Origin: Bacillota bacterium
GTDB lineage: Bacteria; Bacillota; Sulfobacillia; JAJZYS01; JAJYTV01
Direction of reading: 5' to 3'
Length of the DNA: 26,785 nucleotides
NCBI GenBank assembly: GCA_021810725.1
Contig: JAJZIE010000009.1
Location: 1 to 26,785 of the forward strand
Below are positions 21,662-26,785 of the stretch, in pieces. The notes under the pieces were generated by a model. It saw only the letters and a list, made by a program, of their open reading frames with translations. It did not search any database and was not told where the DNA came from. The position numbers were made by a program, and so were the translations under genes. The first letter of the stretch is position 1. Each line of letters opens with the position of its first letter.

Positions 21662-22858
21662 CTAGTCCTTGCGGCGACCGCTGTAGAGGCTGAGCAGCCA
21701 GGCGAGGGTCAGCACGCCGGCAGCGCCGAGCGCGACGCCTGTCCAGCCGTGGCTTTCCCACATCAGGCCGAGCAGCGTGCCGCCTAGGCTCGAGCCGAGG
21801 TAGTAGCAGAGCAGGTACAGCGTCGAGGCATGGCCACGGCGGGTGCCGGCACGTTCCGAGACGAGGGTCGACGCGGCCGCATGGCTGCCGAAGAAGCCAA
21901 ACGTGAACAGGGCGACCGCACCGAGGCGGAGAGAGAGCGGCTGCGCCAGCGAGGCCAACACGGCGAGCAGCGTCAGCGAGATCGACCACAGCAGCACGGG
22001 ACTGCGGCCCAGCCGGTCTGCGAGACCGCCGAGCGCGAACGAGCTTGCGGAACCGAGCAGGTAGAAGAGATAGACGAGGCTCGCTGCGCCCAGGCCGAGA
22101 TGGTAGGACGGCCCGACCAGCAGGAAGCCGAGATAGTTGTAGACGCCGACGAAGGATGCCATGAGCAGGCCGCCGATGAGGGCCAGGGGCAGAATGCCCG
22201 GGTCGGCCGCGAGCGACCAGAGGTCTCGCAGGGCGCCCAGCGGCGGCGGGCGGCGTTCGGACACGTTGCGTGACGGTGGCAGGAGGCGCTGCGTCAAGGC
22301 ATTCAGGACGAGGACGAGGACGCCGAGCCCGGCGAGGGCCCAGCGCCAGTTCAGGGCCTGCGCGGCAAAGCCTACCGCCAGGCGGCCGCTCATGCCCCCG
22401 ATCGAGTTTCCTGCGATATAGAGGCCCATGGCCCCGCCAAGCGCCTGCGGCCGCACTTCCTCGCCCAGGTAGGTCATGGCCGTGGCCGGGACCCCGGCGA
22501 GCGTCAGCCCTTGCAGGAAGCGCCACACGGCCAGCAGGGCGAAGTTTGGCGCGAACGCGATCGCGGGCGCCAGAACGCTTGACGCCCAGAGCGCTGCCAG
22601 GATCGCGGGGCGCCGGCCATAGCGGTCCGAGATCAGGCTCCAGAGCGGCAGGCCCAGGGTAAGGCCGGCGGTCGCGAGGGAGACGCTGAGACTCGCTGCC
22701 GTCGGGCCTAGCCGGAAGGTCCCGGCGAGCGACGGCAGGAGCGGCTGCGTGCTATAGAGGAGCGCGAAGGTGACGAGCGCCGTCAGGAAGAGGGCCAGGC
22801 TCGCGGCCCGGTATCCGGGATCTCCGGGTCCCAGCCCGGCGTCGGCGGCCTTGGACAT
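21662..22858 (-). CDS. MFS transporter, YnfM-like
   Basis: 398 aa with 12 predicted helices. Typical stretches are LFLTALVTFALLYSTQPLLP in TM1, the MFS motif A in both halves (SDRYGRRPAIL, ADRLGRSPVLL) and RFLQGLTLAGVPATAMTYLG near TM4-5. The second half has GGLLMASFVGVYNYLGFLL. These resemble E. coli YnfM and other arabinose-polymer/drug-type transporters of unsettled substrate. ATG 22858 has no Shine-Dalgarno. TATGCT at 22865-22870 is placed so that transcription would begin at or beside the ATG, suggesting a leaderless mRNA. Stands alone and converges with the CopD-like gene. Confidence 0.88.
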   Translation of the reverse strand: MSKAADAGLGPGDPGYRAASLALFLTALVTFALLYSTQPLLPSLAGTFRLGPTAASLSVSLATAGLTLGLPLWSLISDRYGRRPAILAALWASSVLAPAIAFAPNFALLAVWRFLQGLTLAGVPATAMTYLGEEVRPQALGGAMGLYIAGNSIGGMSGRLAVGFAAQALNWRWALAGLGVLVLVLNALTQRLLPPSRNVSERRPPPLGALRDLWSLAADPGILPLALIGGLLMASFVGVYNYLGFLLVGPSYHLGLGAASLVYLFYLLGSASSFALGGLADRLGRSPVLLWSISLTLLAVLASLAQPLSLRLGAVALFTFGFFGSHAAASTLVSERAGTRRGHASTLYLLCYYLGSSLGGTLLGLMWESHGWTGVALGAAGVLTLAWLLSLYSGRRKD

Positions 22859-22864
22859 ACCACA

Positions 22865-22870
22865 AGCATA
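22865..22870 (-). promoter_or_regulatory. Possible -10 for leaderless MFS mRNA
   Basis: TATGCT on the minus strand ends 6 bases before the MFS ATG. A TTGCCC about 19 bases upstream could be the -35. No ribosome site lies between. Confidence 0.35.
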
Positions 22871-22963
22871 GCCAATCCGTGCTGGCGAAGGGCAAGGAGA
22901 TGGATCCGAACGCGCGAAGAGCGCGGCCCTGGGCCCGTGCGACGGACAATGGGCGACGACGCA

Positions 22964-22988
22964 CTTCCTGCGTGCTCGGTGCAGGAAG
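22964..22988. terminator. Hairpin, possible weak terminator
   Basis: CTTCCTGC (22964-22971) pairs perfectly with GCAGGAAG (22981-22988) across a 9-base loop. No T-run. It is placed where a minus-strand transcript of the small ORF could end. Confidence 0.35.
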
Positions 22989-23066
22989 GAGTGTCGCGGG
23001 CTTCGCCGTCTATGTGGGATGCGCGGGCCTGGATCGGCTGCCGGCTGGCGACGAGGCTGCGGTGGA

Positions 23067-23191
23067 CTACGGAGTGCCCTGCGGGAAGAACATGCGGTTC
23101 ATGGCCGGCAGGTCATGGTAGGCCAGCACGAAGATACCGATCAGGTCCAGAATCCCCAAAGGAGAGCACTGTCCGCCATATGCGCACGCAC
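23067..23191 (-). pseudogene. Candidate small membrane-protein ORF with one-base frameshift
   Basis: On the minus strand AAAGGAGG (23197-23204) is followed five bases later by GTG 23191 and in-frame ATG 23179. The frame reads MADSALLWG and then hits a stop. If one G is added to the run of four Gs (23154-23157), it continues as ILDLIGIFVLAYHDLPAM and ends NRMFFPQGTP at 23067, about 41 aa with one membrane helix. This could be a sequencing error, a real frameshift, or a separate TTG start at 23159 giving 30 aa. I do not recognise the family. The good ribosome site and protein-like second half are the only support. Confidence 0.4.
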
Positions 23192-23371
23192 GTCCGCCTC
23201 CTTTATCCGGTCTGCCGCTGAACCGTTGCCAGGTGCACCCATATTACGCGATCGGCAAGCGATCTTGGGTGCGGGCGGTTCGCGGAAAACGATCTGGCGC
23301 GGGTGCCAGTTGTCCGCAGGTGTAGGAGCGCGGGGGCGTGCGCATCCCTAAGCCGAGGAGGCGGTTTGCGC

Positions 23372-23824
23372 ATGTCCGAGCATCCGATCCAGGGACTCAT
23401 GACGACCGCGATGCAGAGCATCAAGGACATGATCGACGTCAACACCGTGATCGGGGACGCGGTCGAGACGCAGAGCGGCGGCGTGATCATCCCCGTGTCG
23501 CGCGTCAGCTTCGGCTTTGCCGCCGGCGGCGGTCAATACGGCGGTCCTGGCCCCGAGAAGCACACGGCCGGTGGCGACGAAGAGCGTCTGCCGTTCGGCG
23601 GCGGTTCGGGCGCGGGCGTGTCGGTGCAGCCGGTGGGTTTTCTCGTGCTGCACAAGGACGAGGTCCACCTCGTGCCGGTCGACCAGAACGCCGTGTTGGA
23701 CAGGGTGCTGGACGAGGCCCCGGAACTCCTGCAGGAGATCGGCAGCTGGATCAGGCCAGGCAGCCAGCACGACCACGCCCTGGGCGACAGCGAGCGGGAC
23801 ATGAACGGTGGATCCGCTTATTGA
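23372..23824 (+). CDS. ytfJ: Spore protein YtfJ (GerW family)
   Basis: 150 aa, the Bacillus size. From memory the opening HPIQGLMTTAMQSIKDMIDV, followed by NTVIGDAVET, is nearly the same as YtfJ, which is made in the forespore and is needed for normal germination and the SleB-related stage. Other conserved parts are VSRVSFGFAAGGGQYG, PFGGGSGAGVSVQPVGFLVL and LVPVDQNAVLDRVLDEAPEL. ATG 23372 has GAGGAGG at 23355-23361; a TTG at 23366 is in frame but too close to it. The last 17 bases overlap the helicase gene. Unusually, it is not next to its common partner DUF2953 gene, which lies at 3973. Confidence 0.93.
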   Translation: MSEHPIQGLMTTAMQSIKDMIDVNTVIGDAVETQSGGVIIPVSRVSFGFAAGGGQYGGPGPEKHTAGGDEERLPFGGGSGAGVSVQPVGFLVLHKDEVHLVPVDQNAVLDRVLDEAPELLQEIGSWIRPGSQHDHALGDSERDMNGGSAY

Positions 23825-25388
23825 CGGCAACGTGGACTCCGCTGCCGCGACGTTGCGCGCCTGGCCCCGGTTGGAACCCATCTGGCGCCGGGCGCGCGTC
23901 GTTCGCTACCCTCATCAGCTGAAGGCCGCGGGCGAGATCGTGAACCGGCTCGAGGGTTCGGCGCTGCTGGCCGACGAGGTGGGACTCGGCAAGACCATCG
24001 AGGCCGGCCTCGTCCTCGAGGAGCTCAGGGCCCGCGGCGAGGTGCGGCTGGCCCTGATCCTCTGTCCGGCTGGCCTGATGAGCCAGTGGCGAGAGGAACT
24101 GCGCACCAAGTTTGCCCGGCAGGTGGCCCTGCAGCCGCGTGTCCCGCCAACCAGCGGTATCGTGCTGGCCTCCCTCGACTGGGCCAAGCGCCCGCCTCAG
24201 GCCAAGGCCTATCAGGCCCGGCAGTGGGACCTCGTGATCGTCGACGAGGCGCACCACCTGAAGTCCCAGCGGAGCCAGAACCACCGGTTCGTCGCGGGGC
24301 TGCCGCGCCGCCGGATGCTGCTGATCACGGCGACACCCATCCAGAACGAACTTGCCGAGCTCTACCACCTTGTCGCGTTGGTCAAGCCAGCCGTGTTCGG
24401 CTCATACATGCAGTTCTACCGGCGCTTCCTGCTGGCGCCGAGACGTCCGCGCAACGTCGACGAACTGAGGCAGGAACTGTCGGGCGTGATGGTCCGGAGG
24501 ACGCGGCAGGAGGCCAACATCGCCTTGCCGGAGCGCAAGGTCGAGTTGCTCAAGGTCGACCTGACCCCACCGGAGCGTGAACTCTACGAACGGGCCACGC
24601 GTCTGCTGGTCCAGGCCTATCGCGAGAGAAGGGCCCAGCAGGAGACCATCCTGCCGCTCGTACTGATCCAGCGGGAACTCTGCTCCTCGAGCTTCGCCCT
24701 CGCCGACACCCTGGAGCGCATGGGCCCCTCCTGGTTCGGCCCCGAGGCGAGAGACCTCTTGCGCTGCGCGCAGGAGATCAGGCAGAACCAGAAGGCCGAG
24801 GCGGCAAGAGCGCTTCTCTGCGGCATGCGCGAGAGCGCGCTCGTGTTTACGGAGTATCGGGCCACGCAGATGTATCTCGGCCGTCAACTCGAGGAAGCCG
24901 GCCTCGAGGTCCACTACCTGCACGGCGGGCAGGCCCAGAGTCAGCGCGGGATGGAGATCGACGCCTTCCGCAGGCGCGGCGGTGTGCTCGTGGCCACCGA
25001 GGCGGGGGGCCAGGGGCTCAACCTGCAGACGGCGTCGGTGGTGGTGAACTACGACCTGCCGTGGAACCCCATGCGCGTCGAGCAGCGCATCGGCCGGGTG
25101 CACCGCCTCGGCCAGACGCGGGAGGTGCGCATCCTGAACCTCTGCGCCCGCGACACGGTGGAGGAGCACGTGCTGAGCCTCTTGCACGAGAAGATCGACA
25201 TGTTCCGGCGGGTGATCGGCGATCTCGACGTGATCCTGCGGCACCTCGAACATGAGAAGCCGCTCGAGAGCCAACTGCTTGAAATCTTCCTGACGGAGAG
25301 CGGACAGAGCATCGAAAGCCGCATGGACGAACTGGCGCGCAAGGTGCGCAGGGGCTCCGTGCAGGAAGTTGCGGGTCGTAGCGTGTAA
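23808..25388 (+). CDS. SNF2-family helicase, RapA/YqhH-like
   Basis: 526-aa superfamily 2 ATPase. Motif I is DEVGLGKTIEAG (Lys62), the DEVGLGKT form typical of RapA-like proteins. Motif II is D146-E-A-H, and motif III is LLITATPIQN. The second RecA lobe has VFTEYRAT, LHGGQAQ, VATEAGGQGLNLQ, NYDLPWNPMRVEQRIGRVHR and LGQ. Its size and form resemble Bacillus YqhH; the long RapA N- and C-terminal domains are missing. It would move along DNA or act on stalled RNA polymerase; no biochemical role is settled for YqhH. GTG 23808 lies inside ytfJ with only a weak ribosome site, so translation is probably coupled. In-frame GTG 23832 is an alternative. Confidence 0.9.
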   Translation: MDPLIDGNVDSAAATLRAWPRLEPIWRRARVVRYPHQLKAAGEIVNRLEGSALLADEVGLGKTIEAGLVLEELRARGEVRLALILCPAGLMSQWREELRTKFARQVALQPRVPPTSGIVLASLDWAKRPPQAKAYQARQWDLVIVDEAHHLKSQRSQNHRFVAGLPRRRMLLITATPIQNELAELYHLVALVKPAVFGSYMQFYRRFLLAPRRPRNVDELRQELSGVMVRRTRQEANIALPERKVELLKVDLTPPERELYERATRLLVQAYRERRAQQETILPLVLIQRELCSSSFALADTLERMGPSWFGPEARDLLRCAQEIRQNQKAEAARALLCGMRESALVFTEYRATQMYLGRQLEEAGLEVHYLHGGQAQSQRGMEIDAFRRRGGVLVATEAGGQGLNLQTASVVVNYDLPWNPMRVEQRIGRVHRLGQTREVRILNLCARDTVEEHVLSLLHEKIDMFRRVIGDLDVILRHLEHEKPLESQLLEIFLTESGQSIESRMDELARKVRRGSVQEVAGRSV

Positions 25389-25409
25389 TTCCCGGTCGAC
25401 GGAACAGCC

Positions 25410-26264
25410 TTGGCGGAGGTGGCTGTCACGGAGCAGGTGCATTCGGTCGAGGAACTGCGGCGAGCCGCTGCGGCGACGGAGAAGGACCTGGCGATCATCC
25501 TGACGCGCGGCTTCCTGCACCCGGGGCACCGCCATCTCGTATCTGAGGCCGCAGAGGCCGGTTACACGTCCATCGTCGGGGTGTTCCTGCACCCCTGCCA
25601 GTTTGCGCCGGGCGACAGCCCCTCGCTCTACCCTCGCGACACGGCCGGGGATCTCGAGCGGGCCGCCGAGTATGGGGCGGACATCTACTGGCAGGTGGGG
25701 GAGAGCGACGTCTATCCACCCGGCTTCGCGACCGAGATCCGCCTCCCTGCCATCGAACGGACCCTCTCAGGTGTCGTCCATCCCGAAGTTCTGCGCTCCC
25801 AGATCACCTTGACCTTCCGGGTCCTGGCCCTGGCGAGGGCGAGCGCCATCTACTTCGGTGAACTCGACTGGTACAAGGCTCGATGCGTCGAGCGATCGCT
25901 CGAGGACCTGGCGCAACCGTGCAGCGTCCGGATCGTCGAAACCGCCCGCGACGAGCAGGGGCTCGCATACTCCGCGCTGAACGCCAAGCTGATGCCGGAA
26001 GAGCTCCGCAACGCTTCGCGCATCTACGCCTGCCTCCGCGAAGCGCGCAGCCTGTTCCGGGACCACGGCGAGGACGAGGTGACACGCCTCCTCGGCCGGA
26101 CGTCCGCGGCTTTGACGCGCATTCCGGGGTTCCGCCTGCAGTACGTCCATCTGCTCGACCCGCTGTCGCTGGCCGAACGCCAGCGCGCGCGGACGGGAGA
26201 CCTCCTGATGATCGGCGGCTTTTTCGGCCGGACGCGCATCGCCGACGCCGTCAGACTGCCCTAG
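25410..26264 (+). CDS. Divergent PanC (pantothenate synthetase)-like protein
   Basis: 284 aa, PanC length, with a recognisable order of PanC motifs: LTRGFLHPGH (family VPTMGALHxGH), GVFLHPCQF (family IFVNPxQF), YPRDTAGDL, IYFGELDWYK (family YFGEKDxQQ) and DEQGLAYSALN (family DGLAMSSRN). The nucleotide-site HPGH (His37, His40) and Gln64 are kept. Residues important in Mycobacterium PanC are changed: Lys160 to Leu152, Gln164 to Lys156, Arg198 to Leu190, Asn69 to His61 and Met40 to Arg33. Normal pantoate activation is therefore doubtful; another acid or nucleotide may be the substrate. TTG 25410 has a weak ribosome site, and GTG 25419 or 25437 could be used. It follows the helicase by 21 bases. 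Confidence 0.8.
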   Translation: MAEVAVTEQVHSVEELRRAAAATEKDLAIILTRGFLHPGHRHLVSEAAEAGYTSIVGVFLHPCQFAPGDSPSLYPRDTAGDLERAAEYGADIYWQVGESDVYPPGFATEIRLPAIERTLSGVVHPEVLRSQITLTFRVLALARASAIYFGELDWYKARCVERSLEDLAQPCSVRIVETARDEQGLAYSALNAKLMPEELRNASRIYACLREARSLFRDHGEDEVTRLLGRTSAALTRIPGFRLQYVHLLDPLSLAERQRARTGDLLMIGGFFGRTRIADAVRLP

Positions 26265-26280
26265 GCCGCGCACCACCAAC

Positions 26281-26325
26281 ATTCCCTCCGCATAGGCTGG
26301 CCACGGGCCCGGCTGCGGAGGGAAT
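26281..26325 (+). promoter_or_regulatory. Perfect 12-bp hairpin covering the yhbH ribosome site
   Basis: ATTCCCTCCGCA at 26281-26292 is the exact complement of TGCGGAGGGAAT at 26314-26325, with a 21-base loop. The right arm contains GGAGGG (26317-26322), the Shine-Dalgarno of the next gene seven bases before its TTG. The hairpin would block translation unless melted. Without a T-run it is a poor terminator. Confidence 0.65.
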
Positions 26326-26329
26326 TCCG

Positions 26330-26785
26330 TTGGACGACTACTTTCTCGAGCGTAGCGCCGAGCGCGACGCCGCCCGCCACGAGGAACGGCTGCGCCAGGC
26401 GCTCAGCGGCTACCTGCGCGACCTGGTGGCCGAGGAGGCCATCGTCGGCGGAGACGAGCACAACCTGCGCGTCACGTATCCCGTCCTGCGGGAACGCAGG
26501 CTGCGCTTTGCGGATGCCGGGCGCGGCATTCTGATCGAGGGACCGGGGAGCGGCAATGGAGCCGGCGACGCGCCCGGCGAGAATGTGCTGGATTGGCTCC
26601 GCGAAGAGATCGCGCAGGTTCTGGACAGACGGTGGAAACTGCCGGAGATCGCACCGCCGGGCGGCAGAGGCGTTCAGCGAAACGACGCCGAGAGCCTGGC
26701 GCGCGTCGGTCGCTGGGCGTCTTTGGCCCGGCGTGAGAGCATGCGGCTGGCGCTGATCCGGTCCAGGGCGACCGGACGGCCACTC
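26330..26785 (+). CDS. yhbH: YhbH / DUF444 sporulation protein (5' part)
   Basis: The first 152 codons are present and the gene runs off the right edge. The pattern LRDLVAEEAIV, then basic LRERRLRF, a Gly-rich patch (GPGSGNGAGDAPGEN), and SMRLALIRSRATGRPL matches the N-terminal part of Bacillus YhbH (from memory ...NLPDLVTEESIV..., ...AFKRNAMTGKP). DUF444 proteins resemble VWA-domain proteins in their later part. yhbH commonly clusters with the kinase gene prkA and spoVR; prkA is not the upstream neighbour here, so spoVR may follow outside the window. TTG 26330 is set by GGAGGG at 26317-26322, which is inside a hairpin. Confidence 0.85.
   Translation, partial: MDDYFLERSAERDAARHEERLRQALSGYLRDLVAEEAIVGGDEHNLRVTYPVLRERRLRFADAGRGILIEGPGSGNGAGDAPGENVLDWLREEIAQVLDRRWKLPEIAPPGGRGVQRNDAESLARVGRWASLARRESMRLALIRSRATGRPL

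Larger units (their letters stand above)
22859..23371. other. Mostly non-coding gap between MFS and ytfJ
   Basis: No conventional gene is visible in about 510 bases. It holds a possible leaderless -10 (22865-22870, minus), an 8-bp hairpin (22964-22988), a candidate small ORF on the minus strand (23067-23191) and GCGATC repeated at 23248 and 23259. On the plus strand CATATTA at 23240-23246 resembles a forespore sigma-factor -10 and could serve ytfJ, but its -35 is poor. Confidence 0.5.

Noticed and set aside
20286..22526. 746-codon minus-strand frame across the PolX-like, CopD-like and MFS genes
   Set aside because: Shadow frame crossing several convincing genes; its sequence has no coherent domains.
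1..26785. Insertion sequences, prophage, CRISPR, tRNA or rRNA genes
   Set aside because: No transposase or integrase motifs, no regularly spaced repeats, and no cloverleaf or rRNA segment was recognised on reading.

Overview
The window reads as chromosomal DNA of a high-GC, spore-forming member of the Bacillota (Firmicutes). The evidence is a forespore sigma factor, spoVAC-AD-AE, a YtfJ/GerW-type spore protein, a YhbH-type protein and a DUF2953 protein, together with scpAB, a T-box leader, strong AGGAGG ribosome binding sites and heavy use of GTG and TTG starts. The GC-rich bias and the archaeal-type aspartyl-tRNA synthetase would fit a deep-branching, perhaps thermophilic lineage such as the Symbiobacterium or Thermaerobacter/Sulfobacillus groups. 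That placement is inference. No mobile element, CRISPR array, rRNA or tRNA gene was recognised.

Layout. 1-2708: 3' end of sigF, a dodecin gene, then spoVAC-spoVAD-spoVAE with ATGA overlaps, which supply the spore dipicolinic acid channel. 2741-4512: scpA-scpB (condensin partners) and a DUF2953 protein. 4805-8649: an oligopeptidase B and an M1-type lipoprotein peptidase. 8767-10628: a LytS/LytTR-like two-component pair with a soluble sensor. 10644-13029 (minus strand): a metal-responsive unit of DtxR/MntR regulator, atypical NRAMP transporter and 72-aa membrane protein, with a clear promoter and operator. 13140-14072: a glyoxalase-GNAT fusion. 14074-16437 (minus): a MarR regulator with a perfect operator and a multidrug ABC exporter. 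16482-17723 (minus): an MFS exporter. 17833-19391 (minus): an archaeal-type AspRS under what looks like a translational T-box with a GAC (Asp) specifier. 19461-21656: a PolX-family protein with an intact PHP nuclease domain but a ruined polymerase palm, then a CopD-like membrane protein. 21662-22858 (minus): a YnfM-like MFS protein. 22859-23371: a mostly non-coding gap with a possibly frameshifted small ORF. 23372-26785: ytfJ, a YqhH/RapA-like SNF2 helicase, a PanC paralog with altered catalytic residues, and the start of yhbH, whose Shine-Dalgarno lies in a perfect 12-bp hairpin.

I did not find one large undescribed multi-gene system. The best leads are: (1) the SD-sequestering T-box in front of aspS; (2) the PolX protein with catalytic Asp-to-His and Asp-to-Arg changes; (3) the PanC-like protein lacking the family's catalytic Lys and Arg, encoded behind an SNF2 helicase among spore genes; (4) the NRAMP protein with TPW in place of MPH under an MntR-like repressor, with a small membrane protein; (5) the hairpin over the yhbH ribosome binding site; and (6) a dodecin lacking the flavin-stacking residues, linked to spoVA behind a possible forespore promoter.
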